Positions 23,442 through 31,708 of a stretch of DNA of 35,056 nucleotides are shown piece after piece. A program made the translations under genes and the position numbers. This DNA is from Bacteroidales bacterium. GTDB taxonomy: Bacteria > Bacteroidota > Bacteroidia > Bacteroidales > UBA932. The notes beneath the pieces were generated by a model. That model saw only the letters and a list, made by a program, of their open reading frames with translations, ran no database searches and had not been told where the DNA came from. Every line of letters starts with the position of its first letter. Positions within the stretch are counted from its first letter, which is position 1. The stretch is from the NCBI GenBank assembly GCA_004556005.1, contig SFJA01000011.1, positions 1 to 35,056 of the forward strand. The letters run 5' to 3'.

Positions 23442-24866
23442 ATGGCTAACAAAAATTATCTTGCAATTGACCTCGGCGCTACCAGCGGCAGGTCCATCCT
23501 TGCCACATATGACGGAGTAAAGCTGACCATGCAGGAGCTTACCCGATTCAAACATCCGATGATTCCTCTCGGAGGTCACCAGTTCTGGAACCTTCCCGCC
23601 CTCTACAACGAGGTAATCATCGCCCTGCGCAAAGTTGCCGAATCCGGAATAAAGATCGAGTCGATGGGCATTGACACCTGGGGATGCGACTTCGCATTCT
23701 TCGGAAAGGACGGACAGCTTCTCAGCCTGCCGTACGCATACAGGGACGAGCATACCAACGGAGCCATTGACAGGTATATGAAGATGCACGACAAGAGGGA
23801 CGTGTACAACCGTACCGGCATTCAGTTTATGGATTTCAACTCCCTTTTCCAGCTCGACACGCTCAGGCATAACGGATGCACGGCATTTGAAAACGCTGAC
23901 AAGATACTCTTCACCCCTGACGCCCTCATCTATATGCTTACGGGCAAGGCAGTCTGCGAATATACCGTAGCTTCCACCTCACAGATGCTCAACCCGTTCA
24001 CCGGAGACCTCGATGAAGAGTTGCTGCTCAGCATAGGTTTAAGCAGGAGCCAGTTCGGCCCAATTACCAAACCGGGCACCATAATAGGCACCCTGACCGA
24101 TCAGGTGATAAAGGCTACCGGCATAGACCCTGACGTAAAGGTCATTGCAATAGCGTCCCACGACACCGCTTCGGCAGTTGCCGCGGTCCCTGCAAGTGAC
24201 CCGGATTATGCATATCTGAGCTGTGGAACCTGGTCCCTTATGGGAATAGAATCTAAAGTTCCGATCATCAACGATGAGAGTTACAAGCTCAATTTCACCA
24301 ACGAAGGCGGAATCGAAGGCACCACCCGCTTCCTCAAGAACATCTGCGGATTATGGATTTTCGAACAGTGTCGCCTCGAGTTCAAGGATGTTCCGGAGGA
24401 TATAGCAGCCCTCACCGCGCTCAGCGAAGACACGGACTTCGACTCGATAATCAATCCTGACGATCCTTCGTTCGCCCATCCGGAGTCAATGTGCAAGGCA
24501 ATTGACGATTATTGTGAGCGCACCGGCCAGATTGCGCCAAAGACTCCGGCAGAGTACATACGCTGCATCTACCTAAGTCTCGCCCACCGCTACAAGGCCA
24601 TACTCGGAATGCTCAGGTCGTTCTCCCAGCATCCGATAAACAGGCTCCACGTTATCGGCGGCGGTTCGAAGAATCCTTACCTTATGCAGATGACCGCCGA
24701 TGCACTCGGCATCCCGGTAATCTGTGGCCCGACCGAAGGAACCGCCCTCGGCAACGTCCTGATGCAGATAAAGGCTCAGAACGGAGTGGGCAGTCTCGAA
24801 GAAATGAGAGCCATTGTTGCAAATTCAGTCGAACTCAAGACATATAACCCGAATCTGAACAAATAA
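23442..24866 (+). CDS. rhaB: L-rhamnulokinase
   Basis: The 474-residue protein is a FGGY-family sugar kinase: phosphate motif LAIDLGATSGRS at the N-terminus, SMGIDTWGCDFAFFGKDG, LPYAYRDEHT, then adenosine-side motifs YAYLSCGTWSLMG and RLHVIGGGSKNPYLMQMTADALG with PTEGTALGN. The pattern is that of rhamnulokinase, which phosphorylates L-rhamnulose at O1 with ATP. The assignment is strengthened by the rhamnose isomerase gene 16 nt downstream. It is cytosolic. It is the first gene of the rhamnose operon, after a consensus -7 element. Confidence 0.95.
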   Translation: MANKNYLAIDLGATSGRSILATYDGVKLTMQELTRFKHPMIPLGGHQFWNLPALYNEVIIALRKVAESGIKIESMGIDTWGCDFAFFGKDGQLLSLPYAYRDEHTNGAIDRYMKMHDKRDVYNRTGIQFMDFNSLFQLDTLRHNGCTAFENADKILFTPDALIYMLTGKAVCEYTVASTSQMLNPFTGDLDEELLLSIGLSRSQFGPITKPGTIIGTLTDQVIKATGIDPDVKVIAIASHDTASAVAAVPASDPDYAYLSCGTWSLMGIESKVPIINDESYKLNFTNEGGIEGTTRFLKNICGLWIFEQCRLEFKDVPEDIAALTALSEDTDFDSIINPDDPSFAHPESMCKAIDDYCERTGQIAPKTPAEYIRCIYLSLAHRYKAILGMLRSFSQHPINRLHVIGGGSKNPYLMQMTADALGIPVICGPTEGTALGNVLMQIKAQNGVGSLEEMRAIVANSVELKTYNPNLNK

Positions 24867-24882
24867 TCTAAGAACAAAGTAT

Positions 24883-26130
24883 ATGAAAGAATCTACAAGC
24901 AAGGCTTATGCGATAGCCAAGGAGCGCTACGCAGAGTATGGCATAGATACCGAGAAGGTCATTGCCCAGCTCCAGGAATTCCACCTCAGCATGCACTGCT
25001 GGCAGGCAGATGACGTTGCAGGATTTGAAAGCACCGGAGACCTCACCGGAGGCATCCAGGCAACCGGAAACTATCCGGGCAAGGCCCGCAACATCGATGA
25101 ACTCAGGGCTGACATACTCAAGGCAAAGACGCTCATCCCGGGCACCCACCGCCTCAACCTCCATGAGATTTACGGAGACTTCCAGGGCAAGAAGGTGGAC
25201 AGGGACGAATGTGGCGTAGAGCATTTCCAGAGCTGGATCGACTGGGGTCTCGAAAACAACACCAAGCTCGACTTCAACTCAACTTCATTCTCGCACCCGA
25301 AGAGCGGCAATCTTACGCTCTCAAACCCTGACAAGTCTATCCGCCAATTCTGGATCGAGCACACCAAGCGTTGCCGTGACATCGCAGACGCAATGGGAAA
25401 GGCCCAGGGAGACCCTTGTATCATGAACGTATGGGTTCACGACGGATGCAAGGACGTTTCAGTAAACCACGCCCTCTACCGCAGGTTGCTCAAGGAGTCT
25501 CTCGATGAGATTTTCGCCGAGAAGAAGGAGCACATGAAGGACTGCATCGAAGGAAAGGTATTCGGAATCGGACTCGAGAGCTTCACCGTCGGCAGCCACG
25601 ACTTCTACACTGCCTACGCAGCACAGAACGGCAAGATTCCTACAATCGACACCGGCCACTATCATCCAACCGAGATTCCTGCCGACAAGGTTTCCGCTCT
25701 CCTGCAGTTCGTTCCTGAACTTATGCTTCACGTCAGCCGCCCAATCCGCTGGGACTCAGACCATGTGACCATAATGGACGACAACACTCTCGAGCTCTTC
25801 TCCGAAATCGTTCGCGCAGATGCTCTCGACAGGGTTCACTACGGACTTGACTACTTCGACGGAGCCATCAACCGCATAGGCGCATACGTAGTCGGCTCCC
25901 GTGCCGCCCAGAAATGTATGCTCAGGGCGCTCCTCGAACCTAAGGAACTGATCAGCAAGTACGAACTGGAAGACAGGCACTTCGAAGTCCTCGCTCTCAT
26001 AGAGGAATGCAAGGCACTCCCTTGGAGCGCCGTCTATGACGAATTCTGCGAGAGAAACAACGTCCCGGTCGGCACTGCTTTCATCGACGAAATCCAGAAA
26101 TACGAAAAAGAAGTGACATCCAGGAGATAG
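24883..26130 (+). CDS. rhaA: L-rhamnose isomerase
   Basis: The 415-residue protein matches the L-rhamnose isomerase family closely in length and motifs: HLSMHCWQADDVAGFE, GTHRLNLHEIYGDF, the substrate and metal region SFTVGSHDFYTAYAAQNGK, TIDTGHYHPTE and LHVSRPIRWDSDHV. It converts L-rhamnose to L-rhamnulose, the step before rhamnulokinase. It is cytosolic and Mn-dependent in characterised homologues. The operon has no visible rhamnulose-1-phosphate aldolase, permease or RhaR-type regulator, so those steps must be encoded elsewhere. Confidence 0.97.
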   Translation: MKESTSKAYAIAKERYAEYGIDTEKVIAQLQEFHLSMHCWQADDVAGFESTGDLTGGIQATGNYPGKARNIDELRADILKAKTLIPGTHRLNLHEIYGDFQGKKVDRDECGVEHFQSWIDWGLENNTKLDFNSTSFSHPKSGNLTLSNPDKSIRQFWIEHTKRCRDIADAMGKAQGDPCIMNVWVHDGCKDVSVNHALYRRLLKESLDEIFAEKKEHMKDCIEGKVFGIGLESFTVGSHDFYTAYAAQNGKIPTIDTGHYHPTEIPADKVSALLQFVPELMLHVSRPIRWDSDHVTIMDDNTLELFSEIVRADALDRVHYGLDYFDGAINRIGAYVVGSRAAQKCMLRALLEPKELISKYELEDRHFEVLALIEECKALPWSAVYDEFCERNNVPVGTAFIDEIQKYEKEVTSRR

Positions 26131-26153
26131 TTACAATATGTTCAAATAACAAA

Positions 26154-28199
26154 ATGAAGAAGTATTTTTCATTGTTTTTTGTTGCAGCCCTTGTCATGGG
26201 CTGCAACAGTGGTGAAAAGGCCAGTGACAACAACATTGACCGAAAGGCCCTTCTCGGCCGCCACAATCCTCACGTTGAAGCAATCGATTCCCTTGCCCCG
26301 ATGACCGTGGGCAACGGCGGATTTGCATTTACTGTCGACATCACCGGCCTCCAGACTTTTCCGGAAAGATACAAGGGTGGATTATGCCTTACAACTCAGT
26401 CCGACTGGGGATGGTATGCTGAGCCTAATTACCTGAACGTCAAGCCAAAAGACTGCCTTGACAAGAATGGATATGCCGTTCCTCCGAAGAAAGGCGACGC
26501 AAAGGATGCCTGCGACTATTATCAGCAGAATCCTCGCAGGATGAATCTCGGAAGGATAGGTTTCACTGGTCTTGACGCTGCTCTTCTTTCAGACGCCGAC
26601 CAGACTCTTGACCTTTACAACGGAACCCTGCAGTCAAACTTCAAATACAATGGAAAGCCTGTCCAGGTAACTACCAGTTGCGACCCTGAACTTGACATGC
26701 TTGCCGTAAGCATCAGCTGTGAGGATCTTCTTCCTGTTCAGCTCAGTTTCAGCTACCCTTCTTTCGAGGCTGAAGGAGACGGAGGCAGCTGGGAACCTGG
26801 TGATTGCGTTACCGAACTCACAAGCGACGGACAGTGCGCAAGAATCTCCGTAAAGAACCACATCAGCAGGTACTTCCTCAGTCTCAACCTGAAGGACGCA
26901 TACATCAGGCAGCCTGCATACAACGTTTACGAGATTGTTCCTATGAAGAGCAGCTGGAGTTTCACTGGTCAATTCCGCAAGGAGCGCGGCGAGATCAAGA
27001 ATGACAACTCGGCTGCAAGCTCACTCCAAGCCACCAAGGCATATTGGAACAGTTACTGGGAACAGGCCGGAGCAGTCGATTTGAGTGCCTGCACCGATCC
27101 TCGCGCCGCGGAACTCGAGCGCAGGATAGTTCTCAGCCAGTACCTTACCGCCGTACAGTGTGCAGGCAGCACTCCTGCTTCAAGCACCGGTCTTAGCGGA
27201 AACGTCAACTACGGAAAGTTCCGTATGGACGAACTCTGGTGGAACGAGGCTCATTTTGCACTTTGGGGACACCCTGAAATGCTGAACGGAACCATGGACT
27301 GGTTTGCAGGAAATGTCGCTTCCGCCGAAGATGCAGCCTACAAGCAGGGCTACCTCGGAGCAAGATGGCCTTCTGTCAGCTCAAACTCCGGCGTAGAGAC
27401 ACCTTCGGAGAGTGACGTTTATCAGATTTGCCAGCAGGCTTCCGTAGTCTATCTCTATGAACTTATGCGCAGGGCAGGTTACGAGACCCTCGAGCCTGTT
27501 CTTGAAGCAATCAAAAAGACCGGAATGTTTATGGTAAGGGTTGCTTCCGAAGACAAGAACGGAAACTACAACCTTGTTTGCCAGCCACTCCAGAAGGCAC
27601 TGGGCAAGGATGCTCTCAACCCTTCATATGAACTTGCCGCCTGGTTCTCAGCCCTTTCAATGATGGCCAATATCGAAAGCGGCAATTTCAGGTACCTTCT
27701 CGTAGCAAGAGATCTCAACAAACCGGCAGTAAGCCCAGAAGGTGTTTACCTTCCTGCATATAACGTGAAGAAAGCATATGAGAGCAAGGAACTTACGAGC
27801 GGACATCCTTCTGTGCTCGGAATGTTCGGAATGCTGCCGGGAAATGCAGCCGTCGATACTCTCACCATGAAAAAGACTCTTGACAAGGTTATCGAGTGCT
27901 GGGACTGGAACAGCTGCAGCGCTTCAGACCTTGCAATGGCCGCAATGTGCGCCACCAGACTGGGAGAACCGGAAAAGGCGATCGAACTCCTGCTCAAGCA
28001 GTCCGACAACAGCAAGTGGCTTGCCGGAGGACAGAACAGTCTTTCCGGACAGAACTGCTACCTGACAGGCAATGGCGCCCTTCTTTCTGCAGTTGCACTT
28101 ATGACTGCCGGATGGGACAAATGCGAGAGCGATGCACCGGGATTCCCTAAGGACGGAAAGTGGGACGTTAAGTGGGAGAAGATCAATCCTCTTCCGTAA
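26154..28199 (+). CDS. Lipoprotein, putative six-hairpin (alpha/alpha)6 glycosidase
   Basis: The 681-residue protein has a lipobox (ALVMGC, Cys17), so it is probably anchored to the outer membrane or cell surface. An N-terminal beta-rich region follows, with MTVGNGGFAFTVDITGLQTFPE and QSDWGWYAEPNY. The C-terminal half is helical, with RMDELWWNEAHFALWGHPEM, GYLGARWPSVSSNSGVETPS and QQASVVYLYELMRRAGYE, as in bacterial (alpha/alpha)6 glycoside hydrolases. I cannot assign a GH family with confidence, nor catalytic residues. It follows rhaA by 23 nt and shares its operon, so release of rhamnose from polysaccharide or glycoside is a reasonable inference. Confidence 0.65.
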   Translation: MKKYFSLFFVAALVMGCNSGEKASDNNIDRKALLGRHNPHVEAIDSLAPMTVGNGGFAFTVDITGLQTFPERYKGGLCLTTQSDWGWYAEPNYLNVKPKDCLDKNGYAVPPKKGDAKDACDYYQQNPRRMNLGRIGFTGLDAALLSDADQTLDLYNGTLQSNFKYNGKPVQVTTSCDPELDMLAVSISCEDLLPVQLSFSYPSFEAEGDGGSWEPGDCVTELTSDGQCARISVKNHISRYFLSLNLKDAYIRQPAYNVYEIVPMKSSWSFTGQFRKERGEIKNDNSAASSLQATKAYWNSYWEQAGAVDLSACTDPRAAELERRIVLSQYLTAVQCAGSTPASSTGLSGNVNYGKFRMDELWWNEAHFALWGHPEMLNGTMDWFAGNVASAEDAAYKQGYLGARWPSVSSNSGVETPSESDVYQICQQASVVYLYELMRRAGYETLEPVLEAIKKTGMFMVRVASEDKNGNYNLVCQPLQKALGKDALNPSYELAAWFSALSMMANIESGNFRYLLVARDLNKPAVSPEGVYLPAYNVKKAYESKELTSGHPSVLGMFGMLPGNAAVDTLTMKKTLDKVIECWDWNSCSASDLAMAAMCATRLGEPEKAIELLLKQSDNSKWLAGGQNSLSGQNCYLTGNGALLSAVALMTAGWDKCESDAPGFPKDGKWDVKWEKINPLP

Positions 28200-28213
28200 A
28201 ACTTTGTTGAATA

Positions 28214-28693
28214 TTAATCCGGGGTTTTGTTTTTGTCAATTCCCCGGGTCCAGAATCTGGCGGTTATATCTTCCCTGTGATGATATAACCGCTGGTTCGT
28301 TGTAACGCTGTTGAGAGGACCAAGACTTTCTATATACGGTCCAATCTTTACATAGTCAAATGCTTCCCATATATCTTCTTCAACGGCAGTCCTGCCGGAA
28401 TAGAGGGCAAGTTCAAGACTGGGATGATTCAAGCGCAGATATGAAGCCAGGTCAAGCAGAGCCTTACGGTCAGAGCCTTCGCCGAGAAACAGGAAACAGT
28501 TCACCCCGAAATTGTCGGCTATCAGCGCAGAAACGCGTTCAGGTGTAAGTTCTTCGCCTATATCCGACTTGAGAAACGGGGAATGACATCCGATACAATT
28601 ACCCTGGCAATTGGATATCTCAACTGCCAGGGTAAGTTTATCAGGAATCTCTTCGATGACGACACTCGTCATCTCGGGAACGTATTTAAGCAT
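28214..28693 (-). CDS. nrdG: Anaerobic ribonucleoside-triphosphate reductase activating protein
   Basis: The 159-residue radical SAM protein has its [4Fe-4S] motif in NCQGNCIGCHSP (C29, C33, C36, the classical CxxxCxxC), with LAVEISN before it and NCFLFLGEGSD after. It uses S-adenosylmethionine to generate the glycyl radical on NrdD. A longer frame reaches back to 28744 inside nrdD, but the ATG at 28693 overlaps the nrdD stop by 8 nt, fits the usual NrdG length and is preferred. A perfect 11-bp inverted repeat lies within the 3' part of this gene (28260-28292). Confidence 0.92.
   Translation of the reverse strand: MLKYVPEMTSVVIEEIPDKLTLAVEISNCQGNCIGCHSPFLKSDIGEELTPERVSALIADNFGVNCFLFLGEGSDRKALLDLASYLRLNHPSLELALYSGRTAVEEDIWEAFDYVKIGPYIESLGPLNSVTTNQRLYHHREDITARFWTRGIDKNKTPD
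28260..28292. repeat. 11-bp perfect inverted repeat inside nrdG
   Basis: GCGGTTATATC (28260-28270) pairs with GATATAACCGC (28282-28292) across an 11 nt loop. No T-run follows on either strand, so it is not a classical terminator. It may be a coincidence or an mRNA structure near the end of the nrdDG transcript. Confidence 0.5.
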
Positions 28694-30887
28694 CTTTCGG
28701 AGTATAGAATCTCTTGTCGGCTTCCACCTGACGAGGCTCGGCAAAAGAGGAGATGCGTTTCAGATAACCGATTACGCGTGTAAGATAGTCAAGGTTCTCG
28801 CTTCCGCACTTTGGACACTTCTGAAGGGTATCCTTGCTAATGTAGCCACATTCGTTGCAAACGGTGTTGCGGCAGTTGAATGTGAAGTAGTTGGTTCCGT
28901 AGTGCGCAGCCACGTTGAGAAGCTGACGGTACTGATCCTTGGTAAGGTGCTCCGCAATGTTCATATGGAGCGCGGAACCGCCGTCCAGATATTTCACAAA
29001 GTCCTCTCCGTGCAGTTTGAACTTATCAATCATCGACAGGCTCTCATCCTCCGGATTGTAGAAATACGAACTGTAGAGGTTATGCTTGTCCGAAACGAAA
29101 TATCCGTCCTTCTTGTCCCATTTGTAGTTCTTTGCCGCAAGATTCTCGGCTGGCACGAACTCTGTGTTGAACATTGCATCCTTGGTCCTGTCCTTTCGGT
29201 TGCAGATGTTGATGGTTTCCAGGATGTTGTTGACATAGGCACCATACTCCGGATTAGGGCTGATTGTAAGGCCGAGAAACTCGGCAGCCTCCGTAAGGCC
29301 GTTGACTCCGATGGTCAGGTACTGGCGCTTCATATCGATAAAACCTGCCTTGTAAACGTCGAGCATATCGGCACGGAGGAAGTCCTTGATGATCTCGTTG
29401 AACGCAATCTGGTACTTGTGCACGCGTTCAGTCATCTCCCTGATATCCTTGTTGATATAGTTCTTGAAGAGGTCGTCCTTGTCATAGAAGTGGACGTTAG
29501 GGTCAAGCGGTTTGCCTGCCTCGAGGGCCACTCCCCTCTTCTCGATGAAGTAACGGCGCACGGACTCCTGGATAAGGCGGTTGAGGTTGATGGTCATCAC
29601 TGACTTGGAACCCGTACTTACCGATGCCGTACCCATAGAATACTGGTGTGTGGTATGGTTGTGTTCCTCATCCTCTCCTCCTACGTCCTTGAGACTGTTA
29701 CGCAGACGGCAGCAGCTGCTCAGAGAGTCGGCGCTATTGGAAATGTAGCAGAAGAAACTGTGTCCCTTGGACCACATTTCTGCGGTAAAGTCGGCATAAC
29801 TCTTGTCAACGTAATCGTCCTTGCCGTCAGTCAGCAGGGCCATGGTTTCTACAGGGAAGGTAAGTATGTAATTGTTCCTTTCCTCGTTGAACCAGTTCAT
29901 GAAATGACGCTGGAGCCAGTCGAGTGTCTCCCACCTCGGAGCCGAACCGTCAGGGAAGCGGAAATCAGAGAACACGCCCTCGAAATAAGGCTTGTCGAAG
30001 TATCCTATGTTCCAGAACACTGTCTGATATCCCCTGTTGCCGGCAGGCATATTCATGGAGTGGATTACCTGCTGGAAATAATTGTCTATGACCTTCACGA
30101 GGGTGCGGCGCTTGACATTGAACTCGACTACGTCGTCAAGATGATCGAGATAGTCCTCGCCGTAGTCCTTGCGGATAAAATAGTCCATATACATAAGGAA
30201 CTCAGGCGTTGCGACCGCGCCCATAAACTGGGACGATACGGAATATACGAGGTTGATGAACTCACCGCAAAAACTCTTGAGATCGGTAGGCGCTACTGAA
30301 ACGCCGCCGAGATCCTTAAGTCCGTTGATAAGGAAAGGATACATCGTGATGGCGACGCAGTAAGGATACCCCGGCGTGCCGCTCTCATCGTGCTTATAAA
30401 GGAGATGGCTCTCGAGATCAGCCAGGTAATGATCAGCCATATGCTTGCCGTACAGCGACTTGATCTTGTCGCACATAATGTAGCGGTTCTGCTTGATATT
30501 GTTTTCCTTGTAAAGTTCGTTGCCAAGGGTGACGATGTTCTTGCGTGTCACGTTGGCATTTGAGTCGAACTTGGAACCGGTCGCAGCATTCGAGGCGGCA
30601 ATGTAGTCCTTGATGAAGTCGCGCTTCTTGCGCAGGTCGATGTCCGCATCAAACTTCTCTATGTATGCAAGTGCTACTTTCTTATTGATGGACATCAGGG
30701 ATTCTTCCACCTGACGCCTGATTTCGGAGCTGGCAATGCCATCGTAGATGTACAGATTGTTGATGATGGTAACGACTATTGCATCGTCACAATACTGACC
30801 TGCAGTCTTATAGGCTTCGTGTATGCCCCTGGCAAGTTTCGCCTTGTCATATTCTTCAAGAGAACCGTTGGTTTTTCTTACGTCCAT
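28686..30887 (-). CDS. nrdD: Anaerobic ribonucleoside-triphosphate reductase
   Basis: The 733-residue class III reductase starts with an ATP-cone (about 1-90, MDVRKTNGSLEEYDKAKLARGIHEAY), followed by the ten-stranded barrel. The C-terminal zinc site has Cys677, Cys680, Cys691 and Cys694, and the glycyl-radical loop TRVIGYL has Gly707. It makes dNTPs from NTPs under anoxia and needs NrdG, encoded with an 8 nt overlap. Typical NrdD length. A TAACTTTG -7 element lies about 30 nt upstream. The presence of nrdDG fits an anaerobic lifestyle. Confidence 0.96.
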   Translation of the reverse strand: MDVRKTNGSLEEYDKAKLARGIHEAYKTAGQYCDDAIVVTIINNLYIYDGIASSEIRRQVEESLMSINKKVALAYIEKFDADIDLRKKRDFIKDYIAASNAATGSKFDSNANVTRKNIVTLGNELYKENNIKQNRYIMCDKIKSLYGKHMADHYLADLESHLLYKHDESGTPGYPYCVAITMYPFLINGLKDLGGVSVAPTDLKSFCGEFINLVYSVSSQFMGAVATPEFLMYMDYFIRKDYGEDYLDHLDDVVEFNVKRRTLVKVIDNYFQQVIHSMNMPAGNRGYQTVFWNIGYFDKPYFEGVFSDFRFPDGSAPRWETLDWLQRHFMNWFNEERNNYILTFPVETMALLTDGKDDYVDKSYADFTAEMWSKGHSFFCYISNSADSLSSCCRLRNSLKDVGGEDEEHNHTTHQYSMGTASVSTGSKSVMTINLNRLIQESVRRYFIEKRGVALEAGKPLDPNVHFYDKDDLFKNYINKDIREMTERVHKYQIAFNEIIKDFLRADMLDVYKAGFIDMKRQYLTIGVNGLTEAAEFLGLTISPNPEYGAYVNNILETINICNRKDRTKDAMFNTEFVPAENLAAKNYKWDKKDGYFVSDKHNLYSSYFYNPEDESLSMIDKFKLHGEDFVKYLDGGSALHMNIAEHLTKDQYRQLLNVAAHYGTNYFTFNCRNTVCNECGYISKDTLQKCPKCGSENLDYLTRVIGYLKRISSFAEPRQVEADKRFYTPKDA

Positions 30888-30915
30888 CGTGTTATATTGT
30901 AATTATAAAGGTTTG

Positions 30916-30923
30916 CAAAGTTA
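30916..30923 (-). promoter_or_regulatory. Predicted nrdD promoter (-7 element)
   Basis: Minus-strand TAACTTTG, start site near 30913, leader about 25 nt. A second octamer of the type (TAATTTTG) lies at 30973-30980. Neither has a well-spaced -33 TTG. Confidence 0.5.
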
Positions 30924-31020
30924 CATTTTTCCGGATGGTGCATCCTGTTTCGGATTCCACGTATAGGAAAGACAAAATTAGTGAAACAAAGGGTGTATTG
31001 CCCGATATTGTAAACAAAAG

Positions 31021-31041
31021 TTATCAACCGAGTTTTCCACA
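31021..31041 (+). promoter_or_regulatory. Two DnaA-box-like sites upstream of nrdD
   Basis: TTATCAACC (31021-31029) and TTTTCCACA (31033-31041) match the DnaA-box consensus TTATCCACA at 7 and 8 of 9 positions and lie in tandem about 100 nt upstream of the nrdD -7 element. Binding is unproven and such matches occur by chance. Confidence 0.25.
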
Positions 31042-31045
31042 GGCC

Positions 31046-31615
31046 TCAGCGACGCGCACAGGCCCATTCCACAAGCCCCGTTTCAGGATTGCTGAGCACA
31101 AGAGAATCGGCGTCGAGCTTTTCGATGTGATACAGGAAAGAGAACTGCCTGTTGCCGTCGGCATAGACGGAATCTGCGGTCAGGACAAGTTCCTCACCGT
31201 CAAGCACCCACTCACGGACCTGCAGGGTGTTGTTGTTCACAGACTCGGCCGAACCGTCATCCGCAAGCGTAAATCCGTAATAATCGGCATCATTGATACC
31301 TTTTCTAGTCCAGGTTCCGGCAATGATGCGGTAATATGAAGGAGAAACAATCTCCAAGCTCCTGATACTGTTGACAAACACTCCGCTTTCCGGTTCGGTA
31401 AGCTCATATTCGACTTTGACAACGTCCCCTATGAGCACACCGGGCACCTTTGACGGGTCGGCCTCAATGGTCGATACGGAAACGGTATCGGTTTGCGTTA
31501 CGACAACTATGTCATTTACAGAAGCATCCGTAACCCTTCCTTCGATGGTAACGGTCTTTGAACAAGAGGAAAACAGTAGCGGAAAAGCCGCAAGAAAAAG
31601 GTAAAAACGTTTCAT
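31046..31615 (-). CDS. Lipoprotein with lipocalin-like domain
   Basis: The frame begins with an ATG at 31639, but the ATG at 31615 gives a clean lipoprotein signal (MKRFYLFLAAFPLLFSSC, Cys18) and lies downstream of the predicted start site, so it is chosen (189 residues). After the lipobox, residues about 20-85 form a small beta domain (TIEGRVTDASVNDIVVV). The second half, IIAGTWTRKGINDADYYGFTL through DADSLVLSNPETG, resembles the lipocalin-like domain common in Bacteroidota lipoproteins. Its ligand and function are unknown. It is probably periplasmic or outer-membrane anchored. It lies 158 nt upstream of nrdD, which has its own promoter. Confidence 0.78.
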   Translation of the reverse strand: MKRFYLFLAAFPLLFSSCSKTVTIEGRVTDASVNDIVVVTQTDTVSVSTIEADPSKVPGVLIGDVVKVEYELTEPESGVFVNSIRSLEIVSPSYYRIIAGTWTRKGINDADYYGFTLADDGSAESVNNNTLQVREWVLDGEELVLTADSVYADGNRQFSFLYHIEKLDADSLVLSNPETGLVEWACARR

Positions 31616-31636
31616 TGCAATCGGTTTGGGTTTGTA

Positions 31637-31644
31637 CAAAGATA
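31637..31644 (-). promoter_or_regulatory. Predicted promoter of the lipocalin-like lipoprotein gene (-7 element)
   Basis: Minus-strand TATCTTTG, start site near 31634, leader about 18 nt. Together with TATCTTTG at 31677-31684 on the plus strand it forms a mirrored divergent pair separated by 32 nt. Confidence 0.55.
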
Positions 31645-31676
31645 CAACATAATGTGAGATTTGAACAGAAAAAAAT

Positions 31677-31684
31677 TATCTTTG
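31677..31684 (+). promoter_or_regulatory. Predicted acyltransferase operon promoter (-7 element)
   Basis: TATCTTTG on the plus strand, start site near 31687, leader about 22 nt before the ATG at 31709. It is identical to the divergent -7 element. No clear -33 TTG at 19-21 nt. Confidence 0.55.
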
Positions 31685-31708
31685 TGAGAAATTTTTAGAG
31701 AACGAAAA

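Noticed and set aside
28219..28247. CCGGGG/CCCCGG inverted pair after the rhamnose operon as a terminator
   Set aside because: Arms are only 6 bp with a 17-nt loop inside nrdG and no T-run follows.
28694..28744. Upstream start for nrdG inside nrdD
   Set aside because: It would overlap nrdD by 59 nt; the ATG at 28693 fits family length and coupling better.
28611..29603. Antisense frame over nrdD and nrdG
   Set aside because: Coding evidence for nrdDG on the minus strand is decisive; this frame has no recognisable domain.
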